DNA of 11,504 bases from Candidatus Thorarchaeota archaeon (GCA_016840825.1 JAEORN010000052.1:1-11504), one strand, 5' to 3'; positions 1-6,522 are shown, counted from the first letter of the stretch. Program-made: numbers and translations. The notes: generated by a model from the letters alone, not told the origin.

Positions 1-2
1 AT

Positions 3-953
3 TGGGATGAGATAGGCACTTTACAAGTTGATGATGGTGCAATTCGAAGATACTTGGATGCTATAAAGAGCCATGTGGATGCGGATGCAATAAAAAAGAG
101 TGGATTGACAGTTGTCGTTGACGGAGCCAATAGTGTTGGTTCTCTTGTCACCCCCATCCTAATGCGTGAATTGGGATGTAAAGTGATTTCAATCAACTCT
201 CAAATGGATGGTATGTTCCCCGGTAGAAATCCTGAACCCACTCCTGATAACATCGTTGACCTGTCAAAGGCAGTGGTTTCAGTTGGAGCTGATATTGGGA
301 TTGCACATGATGGAGATGCTGATAGAGCAACATTTGTCGATGAGGTTGGGAACATATTGTGGGGTGATCAATCATTTGCGATTGTCGCTCGATATGTTCT
401 TGGAAAGAAGAAAGGATCCACATTGGTGACTCCTGTTAGTAGTGGTCGTCTTATCGAAGACATTACAAGGGAAGCGAATGCAAAGATAGATTGGACAGAA
501 GTAGGTAGTGTCGTTGTATCTCACCGAGTTGTCGAGATTGGAGCTGAGCTTGGTGGTGAAGAGAATGGTGGAGTGTTCTATCCTGAACATATAGCAGTTC
601 GAGATGGAGCCATGACTGCTGCCCAGATGATCGATATCATGGTTTCAAGCAAATCATCTATCTCTAACCTAGTTAAAAGCCTACCACAGTACTATAGCTC
701 CAAGACAAAGGTGCCAGTGCCTTCAGAAAAGAAGGATACATTGCTGCAAACCCTTCTTGAACTCACAAAGGATGAACCACGTAATACGCTTGATGGAGTC
801 AAACTCGAATATGAAGAAGGCTGGATCCTGATGCGTCCATCCGGTACTGAACCATTGTGGAGATGTTTCACTGAAGCTCGAACCCAGGATGAAGCTGATG
901 CCCTTTGCATAAAGGGAGTCGATCTGATTAAGGAAGCGATCAACAAGACCTAG
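3..953 (+). CDS. Phosphoglucosamine mutase / phosphomannomutase, 5'-truncated by the window
   Basis: This is an alpha-D-phosphohexomutase, which interconverts hexose 1- and 6-phosphates through a bisphosphate intermediate. The likely role is making glucosamine-1-P or mannose-1-P for nucleotide sugars used in glycosylation and cell-surface synthesis. The frame is open from base 3, so the gene starts upstream; 316 codons are visible of about 450 expected. Domain 1 with the catalytic phosphoserine is therefore missing from view. Seen here are the DGxFPGRNPEP segment of archaeal members (about 207-230), the metal-binding loop DGDADR (309-326), the sugar-binding loop GEENGG (555-572) and the phosphate-binding loop RPSGTEP (834-854). 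All key loops are intact. Whether the substrate is glucosamine or mannose phosphate cannot be settled from sequence alone. Its TAG stop shares a CTAG palindrome with the stop of the converging gene. Confidence 0.93.
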   Translation, partial: WDEIGTLQVDDGAIRRYLDAIKSHVDADAIKKSGLTVVVDGANSVGSLVTPILMRELGCKVISINSQMDGMFPGRNPEPTPDNIVDLSKAVVSVGADIGIAHDGDADRATFVDEVGNILWGDQSFAIVARYVLGKKKGSTLVTPVSSGRLIEDITREANAKIDWTEVGSVVVSHRVVEIGAELGGEENGGVFYPEHIAVRDGAMTAAQMIDIMVSSKSSISNLVKSLPQYYSSKTKVPVPSEKKDTLLQTLLELTKDEPRNTLDGVKLEYEEGWILMRPSGTEPLWRCFTEARTQDEADALCIKGVDLIKEAINKT

Positions 954-1249
954 TTCGAATCTCTGAGGTTATTTGCCTGCCATAGAAAATCCAATGTAAT
1001 GACTACTACAGGAATGAGAAGAAGCTGATTAGTTGGAGGCGTAACAAAGAAGAGAAAGTAGAATCCTGTAGGTGTCCAGAGGAAGACAAGGGTTCCAATC
1101 AACCATATGACGAGAAGGGCAAAAATCACTCCTACGCACGCAGAGCATAATTCTCGATCCTTCATCCCTCGTTCTTTCACTAGCAACCATGTCACGAAAA
1201 TCAATCCCGTCCATGTTGCCATGACACCAATATTTGCAAATGCCTGCAT
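950..1249 (-). CDS. Small three-helix membrane protein, unknown function
   Basis: About 99 residues, not recognised as a named family. Three hydrophobic stretches are visible: residues about 3-25, then 36-60 after a short charged loop (KERGMKDREL), then about 65-90, ending in a polar tail. This is a plausible small integral membrane protein, and the hydrophobic pattern argues against a chance frame. The ATG at 1249 is preferred over an in-frame TTG directly before it (1252); no strong ribosome binding site precedes either. The gene converges on the phosphohexomutase and their stop codons overlap by two bases, so no terminator fits between them. It stands alone on its strand, with the LRR gene ending about 220 bases upstream. 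It could still be a spurious frame. Confidence 0.5.
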   Translation of the reverse strand: MQAFANIGVMATWTGLIFVTWLLVKERGMKDRELCSACVGVIFALLVIWLIGTLVFLWTPTGFYFLFFVTPPTNQLLLIPVVVITLDFLWQANNLRDSN

Positions 1250-1252
1250 CAA

Positions 1253-1470
1253 CCTACAGTTCCCAGCCTTCTCTCAAATCTCTCTTGATAATTCTACAAG
1301 TATGCTTCCATGTGATATGAATGTTGACTATCTGGCTCTGTGCCAAAGAGAGTGATTTGATGAGTTCGAGAATCGATAGAAGAAGCTGATAGGAAGGTCC
1401 TAAGAGTCCATCATTGTATTATGCATCTGCCCTTCCTGACCCATCAACCATCCTACAAACGAGCGCCAGG
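1253..1470. other. Intergenic region without recognisable features
   Basis: About 220 bases between the LRR gene's stop and the start of the small membrane protein, both on the minus strand. I see no convincing hairpin, T-tract or TATA element. It should hold the 3' end of the LRR transcript and the promoter of the small membrane gene. Confidence 0.4.
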
Positions 1471-2835
1471 CTAATGGTCCAGGAAGCCCTCGCCATCCTC
1501 TGGTGCCTCGGGACTGTTGTAGTAGGCGACCCGTATGATGTAGTTCCTGAGGGAGGTTGGTATCTCGTGGGGATACTGCTCCTCTTCCCCAGCCGTTATC
1601 TGGAGTCCATGAGCGACCTCAGCTATCGCCCGCTTCACCCGCTCGAATGTGTCACTACTGCAGGTCTCTCTCAGGCCAAGCGCAGTAAGGACCTGATACC
1701 CATAGGCTGTCATCCACAGGGGCTTCAGGTCAACTATCGTCCTCACTTCCCTGTCCTCGATACCCCATTCATCAGGTGGCAGGCGGACCACTATCCTTCT
1801 CTGTCTGAGCCTGACACGCTGGAGCTCCTCGAGTCGCAGCTGTGCGATCAGGTCAGCCCGTTCCACGAACTCGGTGGACTGGGTCATGGCCCGGGTGACG
1901 TCGAGCCACAGGGTCGTCCTCCCCTCGTCGACCTGCTTGCATACCAGTGGCACAAGCACCTCAAGGACTCTCTCCCGGGCGTGGGCTCTCTCGGTCTCAA
2001 GGATGTCTGTGAGGAGGGGAGTGACATCGGCATCGACTACGCCAAGCCAGTCAAGGTCAAGGACTGTGAGCGCCTCCTTGAAGAGGTGGACGGTCTTCCA
2101 CCCGCTGACGAGGGGGAAGAGGTCTGCCACGGCATCGAGGCTGAGGAGTCGGGCAGGCGCATTGAAGTGGAGCTGCCTGTCATCGTAGAATATCGTGTCC
2201 TTGAAGTGCTCCCTGTCAAGGAGCGTTTCCTGTCTTGCGTTCGAATCGAAGGCTGCGTATCGCAGTTTTCTGCACGATCTGAGAGGTGAAAGTTCGACCT
2301 GCTCAAGTTGATTGCCGTCAAAGTTGAGTTCTTCCAAGGCAATACAGGCACTGAGAGGAGTCAAGTCAATCTTCTTGAGCCGATTGTTGTCAAGCCTGAG
2401 CGTTTCGAGTCTAGGGCATGAATTAAGGGGGGTTAAATCGATCTGTTGCAGGTCGTTCTTGGTAAGCCAAAGAGTATCAAAGCTAATGCATGAGCTGAGA
2501 GGAGATAGATCAATACTAATGAGTTCATTATGATTAAGCCAAAGCTGTTTTAGTTTGGTGCAGGATTGTAGTGGGTCTAAGTCGATATACTGAAATCTGT
2601 TCCTAGACAGATAGAGTTCCTCCAGCTCTGCGCATGAAGCTAGCGGGGTGAGATCAATCCTTTGGATTCTGTTTCTCCACAGCACGAAACTTTGTAGACT
2701 GCAGCATGAACTGATGGGTAGCAAGGAAATCTCAGCAATTGATCTGTCAAATAAATCTATCTTCCTAACATCTTCTTCATATGCAACCTGCTCACGACTG
2801 CCATCAGTTTTAGAATATTCAAACACAACTACCAC
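1471..2835 (-). CDS. Leucine-rich repeat protein with seven 24-residue repeats and an unknown C-terminal domain
   Basis: The frame opens at a TTG at 2868 (465 aa). The GTG at 2835 is a better start: AGAGGTGGAG lies about 8 bases before it, whereas the purine run before the TTG is only one base away. This start gives 454 aa. Numbered from the TTG, residues 47-214 form seven tandem units of exactly 24 residues, IDLxPLxSCxxLxxLxLxxNxLxx. This is an LRR solenoid, normally a protein-binding scaffold. A short segment with DEDV-like acidic character precedes the repeats. Residues from about 215 to 465 form a helical, charged domain I do not recognise. There is no signal peptide or membrane segment, so it is probably cytosolic. 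The C-terminal half is markedly GC-rich compared with the repeats. LRR proteins of this IDLxPLxSC type are, from memory, common in Asgard archaea. Binding partner unknown. Confidence 0.85.
   Translation of the reverse strand: MVVVFEYSKTDGSREQVAYEEDVRKIDLFDRSIAEISLLPISSCCSLQSFVLWRNRIQRIDLTPLASCAELEELYLSRNRFQYIDLDPLQSCTKLKQLWLNHNELISIDLSPLSSCISFDTLWLTKNDLQQIDLTPLNSCPRLETLRLDNNRLKKIDLTPLSACIALEELNFDGNQLEQVELSPLRSCRKLRYAAFDSNARQETLLDREHFKDTIFYDDRQLHFNAPARLLSLDAVADLFPLVSGWKTVHLFKEALTVLDLDWLGVVDADVTPLLTDILETERAHARERVLEVLVPLVCKQVDEGRTTLWLDVTRAMTQSTEFVERADLIAQLRLEELQRVRLRQRRIVVRLPPDEWGIEDREVRTIVDLKPLWMTAYGYQVLTALGLRETCSSDTFERVKRAIAEVAHGLQITAGEEEQYPHEIPTSLRNYIIRVAYYNSPEAPEDGEGFLDH
2227..2730 (-). repeat. 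LRR-coding array, seven 72-bp units
   Basis: Seven tandem in-frame units of 72 bp encode residues 47-214 of the LRR protein (numbered from the TTG at 2868). The length is constant, with no indel between units. The most conserved positions encode I/V-D/E-L-x-P-L-x-S/A-C. The last unit (nearest 2227) is the most degenerate and probably acts as the C-terminal cap. Confidence 0.85.
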
Positions 2836-3028
2836 AGAGCAAACTCCACCTCTTTTTCTAGCTTGCAAACTTCCTTAAGTTAATCTTAGAAGTAACGACA
2901 TACATCATAATTTACTTCATTCATTCTCATAGGTTTTTGGATTTATCTTCATATGTTTCTAACTAGGCAAACCATATAGAAGAGCGAGGTACATTCAGAT
3001 ACTTGTTGAGGTACCAGGATCTCAGGCA

Positions 3029-3036
3029 TTATATAT
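3029..3036 (+). promoter_or_regulatory. Candidate archaeal TATA box
   Basis: TTATATAT matches the archaeal TATA consensus well. It could start transcription around 3058-3062, either at the ATG at 3059 as a leaderless message or as a long leader for the gene at 3218. No clear BRE is seen upstream. Confidence 0.4.
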
Positions 3037-3167
3037 TCTGAACAATCCTTTTTCGGGTATGCTTATTAGGAAGAACCTGGAACCACAGACTATTGAAAAT
3101 CGTGGAGGATTGAGGAGGGATAATTGCTAGCTATTTTGTCATGACATTAGTCATTTTACTGGTTGGC

Positions 3168-3179
3168 ATCAGGCCTGAT
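3168..3179. promoter_or_regulatory. 12-bp perfect palindrome, possible operator
   Basis: ATCAGGCCTGAT is self-complementary over all 12 bases. It lies about 38 bases before the GTG at 3218, where a repressor or activator site would be expected. A second dyad (3141-3154) lies just upstream. The regulator is unknown and the regulatory role is inferred from position. Confidence 0.3.
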
Positions 3180-3217
3180 CTCTTGATTCTCTAAGGAACG
3201 TAGAATGTGGAGGTTTA

Positions 3218-3801
3218 GTGTTGAATCGATCAGCTCCTGCCAAGAGATTGAGCACCATAATGGGACTTCTAACTCTATCTATCATGATAGGATTTGCAAC
3301 CACACTGGGCGTCACCGCAATACCCAGTGACACTCAAAATGGCATCCCTGTTGCTGACTACGTTGGTCTTACCTTTGATGGCAAAGGATTTGCCAGCGAA
3401 CCGTTTGGTGAGTCTACACTGGAGAGCACAGCACACCTACCTATCGACTCTTCTACAATGAACGAGATAACAAACCTCTGATAGACCAATATGATTACCT
3501 TGCCCCAGCAGAAATTAGAGATGTTGAGTTGAGTTTAGGTGGTCGCTTGAAGAACTCCAGTGTAAGAATACAGTACCACACTCGATACGTGAAGACGAAG
3601 GGGACAACTATCTATGGTCCCTATTTCTTTAGATGGGATTTGCCTGGAACTTATTCAATTGAAGAGGGAATTCTTGAGATAACTATCGTTCTTAGAAAGC
3701 AATATAGTAAGGCATTTCCCAAGGACTGGATAAAAACTAGGGGTCAGAACTTCTTCAAAACGCTAGAGGACCTCAGAGCTTCCCCACAACCTCTAGAGTA
3801 G
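3218..3801 (+). pseudogene. Exported protein gene interrupted by a frameshift
   Basis: The first frame (3218-3481) begins with GTG, or TTG at 3221, behind a strong GGAGGT at 3209-3214. It encodes a basic N-terminus and a hydrophobic stretch (residues about 13-34) that looks like a signal peptide or anchor. It ends at a TGA at 3479. A second frame, offset by -1, is open from 3412 to 3801. It reads as convincing protein well before its first possible start (TTG 3529): YRLFYNERDNKPL, then IDQYDYLAPAEIRDVEL. Together the frames would give an exported protein of about 195 aa, broken somewhere in 3412-3440 by loss of one base or gain of two. No slippery heptamer suitable for programmed -1 shifting is seen, so a mutation or assembly error is more likely. 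The family is not recognised; the second half is rich in beta-prone and aromatic residues. Confidence 0.6.
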
Positions 3802-3848
3802 ATGCAATTGTAAACCTCTAACAATCACCCATCTGAGAACAAATGCAT

Positions 3849-3892
3849 ACTCTTTATATCCAATCTCTCAGGAAGTAGCTTTTCTCCATACT
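3849..3892 (+). repeat. 44-bp direct repeat, copy A (promoter-like)
   Basis: Ungapped match of 36/44 bases to copy B at 4708-4751. It contains CTTTATATCC (TATA-like, about 3852-3860) and the shared block AGCTTTTCTC. It lies between the broken exported gene and the gene at 3975, so it may be that gene's promoter, with start near 3880 and a leader of about 95 bases. A second, weaker TATA-like TTAAATAT lies closer, at 3936-3943. Confidence 0.6.
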
Positions 3893-3974
3893 CCCCGGTG
3901 CTGATACGGATGCCTGTGATGTTCGCCAGCGCAGCTTAAATATCTCGGCTCCCATGTAGAGGTGAGGTTGACAG

Positions 3975-4700
3975 ATGGAACGGAGAGTCGCCGCGGGCAT
4001 CGTCGCAGGCATCATCATCACTGCCACTCTAGGTGTGGTGTGGTTCCTGAACTCCGACCTTACCTATCTTGAGGTACGCCGCACGCTGGACCAAGCGTTC
4101 AGGTTCTCTCTTGGCGATGTGACAGATGCGCACATCTATATCGAGTTCGTTGATGACCCCACCCTCATCCTTCGGTACAAGTACGAGCTGTATGAGGATT
4201 CCAAGGCTCATTTCGACCTTAGTCTTGATCGAGGGAACTATGCCAGACTTAGAACGAACTACTCAGATGAGAATCGGCAACCAGTGAAGGTCAAGTACTT
4301 CAACCTGACTCTGGGCAAGTATCCTCCTGCAGGGATACGGCTTGGAAATATCTACAACTCCAGTATCGTCATGATTTGTAACAATAACGCAACGTTGTCA
4401 TATTCCGTAATCGATCTATCGTGTGATGAACAGTCTATCGTGCACTTTGGATTGGATGAGGATGTGACCTTCGAGGGAGAAGGGATGAATGTAGGTATTC
4501 GATGTCATACCCTCTACTTGATCGTAAGACTCCCTGATGAAGTGAATGGTCAAGTCATCGTCACCACTCCCGATAGGAACATCTGGACTCACGATGGATG
4601 GACCTATGATTCTGGATATTATCGCACAGACGAGATGACAGAACCCTTAGTCAGAATTGGGGGGGATGTCCAGACTCTTCATGCTTGGCTCTATCCATAG
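3975..4700 (+). CDS. Membrane-anchored extracellular protein, unknown family
   Basis: 241 residues. A basic start (MERR) is followed by one hydrophobic helix at about residues 7-25, and the rest is soluble. This predicts an N-terminal signal anchor with the bulk of the protein outside the cell. The ectodomain is rich in alternating hydrophobic residues, so probably beta-structured. It has four N-glycosylation sequons (N95-YS, N110-LT, N128-SS, N138-AT) and three cysteines (135, 150, 177). The ATG is supported by GAGGTGAGG at 3959-3967 with a 7-base spacer. The gene is flanked by both copies of a 44-bp repeat. Its first 100 bases are GC-rich (about 60%, against about 45% further in). A surface-layer or adhesin-like role is possible, but I recognise no family. 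Confidence 0.75.
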   Translation: MERRVAAGIVAGIIITATLGVVWFLNSDLTYLEVRRTLDQAFRFSLGDVTDAHIYIEFVDDPTLILRYKYELYEDSKAHFDLSLDRGNYARLRTNYSDENRQPVKVKYFNLTLGKYPPAGIRLGNIYNSSIVMICNNNATLSYSVIDLSCDEQSIVHFGLDEDVTFEGEGMNVGIRCHTLYLIVRLPDEVNGQVIVTTPDRNIWTHDGWTYDSGYYRTDEMTEPLVRIGGDVQTLHAWLYP

Positions 4701-4707
4701 CAAGAGA

Positions 4708-4751
4708 ACTCCCTATATCCAATCCCCATGGAAGCAGCTTTTCTCTATACT
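4708..4751 (+). repeat. 44-bp direct repeat, copy B
   Basis: Same orientation as copy A and 36/44 identical without gaps, starting 8 bases after the stop of the anchored protein gene. The TATA-like core has changed to CCCTATATCC, so promoter activity may be weakened. No intact gene follows it, which suggests the end of a tandem duplication whose second gene decayed, or an insertion footprint. Confidence 0.55.
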
Positions 4752-4906
4752 TTACCTCATACTCCATATACCACTCACACTTCACTTCTTAGATCCCATT
4801 CAGACCCATACGGTCATCACTGTTGGTAGATACTCACCAGCGACAGAACACAATCTCTGAACCAGCAAAAAGTCATGTATGATCCCTTTCACGATTCTAC
4901 TTAACC

Positions 4907-5219
4907 ATGGCGAACTCGTATCATATGCTGACCGATCCACAGCGGTATGACCATACTGTGCCCCGAGAGGCCATCTCGCGAAGGTCTACAGTACCCGATT
5001 TGACCTGCTTCACGCTTCTCACGACAAGCTCGTTACTCCAACTTCGATTAACCCTATCGAACTAGAATCATTAGGAGATTGGACATAGCGCTTCCTAGCA
5101 CCCATATCTTTGAGAAAGACCTCCACGATATCAGTTCACCACAGTTCACTCCAGCGTGGGACATGCACCCTCTTGGAAAACCAGAATATGAGAGAACCAA
5201 CACTGCTGCTGGTGTATAA
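4907..5219 (+). pseudogene. Possible decayed coding sequence, multiple frameshifts
   Basis: Three overlapping open stretches in different plus-strand frames each read like protein. They are 4907-5065 (starts MANSYHMLTDPQRYDH), 4951-5088 (contains DKLVTPTSINPIELESLGDW) and 5052-5219 (contains EKDLHDISSPQFTPAWDMHP). In order they could be pieces of one gene of 100 or more residues with at least two frameshifts. I recognise no family, and sequence of this composition can look protein-like by chance. Confidence 0.22.
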
Positions 5220-5297
5220 AATGTTACGAAAACGCACTCACGATAGTAATTCACTATCTCGAATCAGTATTGTTCTGACTTAGGACAGAGAAGATTG

Positions 5298-5321
5298 TGG
5301 AAACCTCAGGGGTGGTTTCCA
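5298..5321. terminator. Perfect 8-bp stem-loop, possible terminator
   Basis: TGGAAACC (5298-5305) and GGTTTCCA (5314-5321) form a perfect 8-bp stem with an 8-base loop. On the minus strand it is followed by CACAATCTTCTCTG, mildly T-rich, so it could end the leftward transcript of the permease locus. Its distance from that stop codon (about 150 bases) makes the role uncertain. Confidence 0.35.
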
Positions 5322-5370
5322 TAAATAGCTTCAGAACACATACGAGAACAAATATAGATGCAGTAACTGA

Positions 5371-5429
5371 TACTTGACAGTCTGAGGGATTCACTACTTT
5401 CTGTATATCCCTCAGGCATCTCTCAAGTA
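5371..5429. repeat. Nested inverted repeat, 59 bp
   Basis: The inner arms CTGAGGGAT (5382-5390) and ATCCCTCAG (5407-5415) pair perfectly over 9 bp. The outer arms TACTTGA (5371-5377) and TCAAGTA (5423-5429) pair perfectly over 7 bp. They are separated by unequal internal segments of 4 and 7 bases and enclose a 16-base apical loop. It lies about 40 bases beyond the stop of the leftward gene at 5468. Possible roles are a 3'-end structure or terminator, a small RNA, or a mobile-element remnant. Confidence 0.6.
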
Positions 5430-5464
5430 CGAGACTTCGTATTATAATTTACCCAATGAGGGTA
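5428..5464 (-). terminator. Two small hairpins just after the permease-locus stop
   Basis: TACGA-gact-TCGTA (5428-5441) and TACCC-aatga-GGGTA (5450-5464) are perfect 5-bp stems. The second begins 3 bases after the TAA stop of the leftward gene at 5468 and is followed on the minus strand by an AT-rich run (AATTATAAT). This fits a 3'-end signal, though U-tracts are short. Confidence 0.35.
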
Positions 5465-5467
5465 TTC

Positions 5468-5779
5468 TTATTCTTCCTTAGTTTCTGGCTCGATCTTCTC
5501 TTCGTCGAAGTCAAAGTCTTCAAGTGGCTCTGGAGCTGGGGTTGTAAGCATAGTCCAGCCGATCCACATAGCAATGACCATTATCAATACTGCAGCAAGC
5601 CAGATTGGTAGAATAACTAACCATTTCCAGTCTGGAGCAAATAACCACTCCCAACCTGCTGGAGCTAGGTTTGCTAGATCTGGGAATAACTGAATTAGAA
5701 GCAGACCCCAAGTGTAATAGATAAGCACTAGAAGCGCGAAGATGAATATGAGCGCACCGATTATTTTTTCCTTGCCCAT
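5468..5779 (-). CDS. Small two-helix membrane protein with acidic C-terminal tail
   Basis: 103 residues from the ATG at 5779, which has AGAGGT (5788-5793) at an 8-base spacing. An in-frame ATG at 5809 would add 10 residues but lacks a ribosome binding site. Two hydrophobic helices are visible, GALIFIFALLVLIYYTWGL near the N-terminus and a tryptophan-flanked one beginning WLVILPIWLAAVLIMVIAMW. They are joined by a loop rich in W, P and A. The C-terminal 25 residues are strongly acidic (EDFDFDEEKIEPETKEE), typical of a cytosolic tail. No family is recognised. It follows the permease pair on the same strand, about 120 bases downstream, and may be an accessory subunit or have its own promoter. 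Confidence 0.75.
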   Translation of the reverse strand: MGKEKIIGALIFIFALLVLIYYTWGLLLIQLFPDLANLAPAGWEWLFAPDWKWLVILPIWLAAVLIMVIAMWIGWTMLTTPAPEPLEDFDFDEEKIEPETKEE

Positions 5780-5860
5780 TTTACAAAACCTCTTTCTCTC
5801 GGTGGCCATCGTAGATGGTCACAACTGGTTTGTAACTATTACACCTATCCTTAAGGGCTC

Positions 5861-5870
5861 AGATAAAAGC
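5861..5870 (-). promoter_or_regulatory. Candidate TATA-like element
   Basis: On the minus strand this reads GCTTTTATCT. The same 9 bases CTTTTATCT occur before the first permease gene. It could drive the small membrane protein separately, with a leader of about 60 bases that contains its ribosome binding site. Confidence 0.28.
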
Positions 5871-5900
5871 ATTGCGTAACCTGACTTATTTTCATGAGCT

Positions 5901-6509
5901 CTATCTTTCGAACTCATAAGTCACTTCATCTAAAGCTACGTCAAGCTTATTGCGCAAAGGATAAGCGCAGAGTCCTGCGAACACTCCTAGGATAATCGAT
6001 GAGAAGACCCTGAACAGGAAGAAAGGCACTCCTAGATAGTAGAGTTCCAAAGGAATTCGCATAGGTCCCATTAGTGTCTGTCCAGTCAGATAGGCAATCA
6101 GATAGTGTGAATGAATCCCCTTCTTCCGAAGTACCCAGACTATTGGAAAGATAGAGTATATTGGACCTGGCGTAAGAATGCCCAGTATTGAGATGACAAA
6201 TAGGCTAACAATCAAGTTCCTTTCATGGAATAGACGAGTTACAATATCCTTGTCGACCCAAGCATCAACCCAACCTGCAAGAAGGCTTGCTACAATGAAG
6301 ATGGGAATCGTCTCAATAAGATTCTCAACTGAGAATTGAATAGCATCTCCAATCCTTGTTGGTACAGTCAGAACTACCCAGATGAAGAATATTGCGAGCA
6401 GGACGAGGAGCATTCCCTCTACCATGATCGCGTCTAGATACTTTCGAAACTTAGACTTCTCCTCCTCTTCTTCAGGCAATACTGGAGTTTCGCAATCCTT
6501 CTCGGTCAA
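5901..6509 (-). CDS. Half-size permease, ArsP/COG0701-like, first-half type
   Basis: 202 residues, starting at TTG 6509 behind a strong GGAGGA (6516-6521, spacer 6). It has an acidic cytosolic N-terminus (about 1-25) and about five hydrophobic segments: near 28-50, 62-80, 98-112, 118-128/135-145 and 160-185. The layout resembles one half of the DUF318/COG0701 predicted permeases (ArsP_1 family), which export substrates such as organoarsenicals or metals. Where those proteins carry a cysteine-containing CSCG-like motif, this one has TPGPIYSIFP (113-122), followed by TGQTLMGPMRIPLELYY. The cysteine chemistry of ArsP is therefore absent and the substrate is probably different and unknown. Its ribosome binding site sits immediately beyond the stop of the other half gene, so the two are translated together and probably form a heterodimer. 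Confidence 0.75.
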   Translation of the reverse strand: MTEKDCETPVLPEEEEEKSKFRKYLDAIMVEGMLLVLLAIFFIWVVLTVPTRIGDAIQFSVENLIETIPIFIVASLLAGWVDAWVDKDIVTRLFHERNLIVSLFVISILGILTPGPIYSIFPIVWVLRKKGIHSHYLIAYLTGQTLMGPMRIPLELYYLGVPFFLFRVFSSIILGVFAGLCAYPLRNKLDVALDEVTYEFER

Positions 6510-6522
6510 CTCTATTCCTCCA

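Larger units (their letters stand above)
2869..3217. other. Divergent intergenic region with a TATA-like element and dyads
   Basis: About 350 bases between the divergent LRR gene and the exported-protein gene. It contains a good TATA-like element (TTATATAT, 3029-3036), a 23-codon open frame starting 23 bases after that element (3059-3130), a dyad ATGAC-N4-GTCAT at 3141-3154, and a perfect 12-bp palindrome at 3168-3179. No larger gene is visible on either strand. Confidence 0.5.
4752..5467. other. Long gene-poor region
   Basis: About 715 bases without a convincing intact gene. The left part (about 4875-5260) has short open stretches in several plus-strand frames that look like fragments of old coding sequence. 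The right part (5298-5464) is dominated by inverted repeats. A 66-codon minus-strand frame (5054-5254) starts with GTG without a ribosome binding site and is not accepted as a gene. Confidence 0.5.

Noticed and set aside
953..962. TTCGAATC resembling a tRNA T-loop
   Set aside because: The flanking bases do not form a T-stem and no anticodon or acceptor arm can be found nearby.
1015..1391. Shared AGAAGAAGCTGAT at about 1017 and 1379
   Set aside because: Only about 13 bases of low-complexity purine-rich sequence, with no similarity in the flanks; chance is sufficient.
1414..2289. Long plus-strand open frame (291 codons) opposite the LRR gene
   Set aside because: It is antisense to the GC-rich half of the LRR gene, where stops are scarce. 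The minus strand has the recognisable repeats and runs through the same stretch.
3412..3481. Programmed -1 ribosomal frameshifting
   Set aside because: No X-XXY-YYZ slippery heptamer and no clear downstream stem-loop in the overlap; mutation or sequence error is simpler.
4657..4860. Plus-strand 67-codon frame overlapping the end of the anchored protein gene
   Set aside because: It begins inside the coding sequence in another frame and runs through the 44-bp repeat copy B. The reading has no domain and no ribosome binding site.
5054..5254. 66-codon minus-strand frame
   Set aside because: GTG start without a ribosome binding site, no recognisable domain, and it competes with several equally open plus-strand stretches in the same region.
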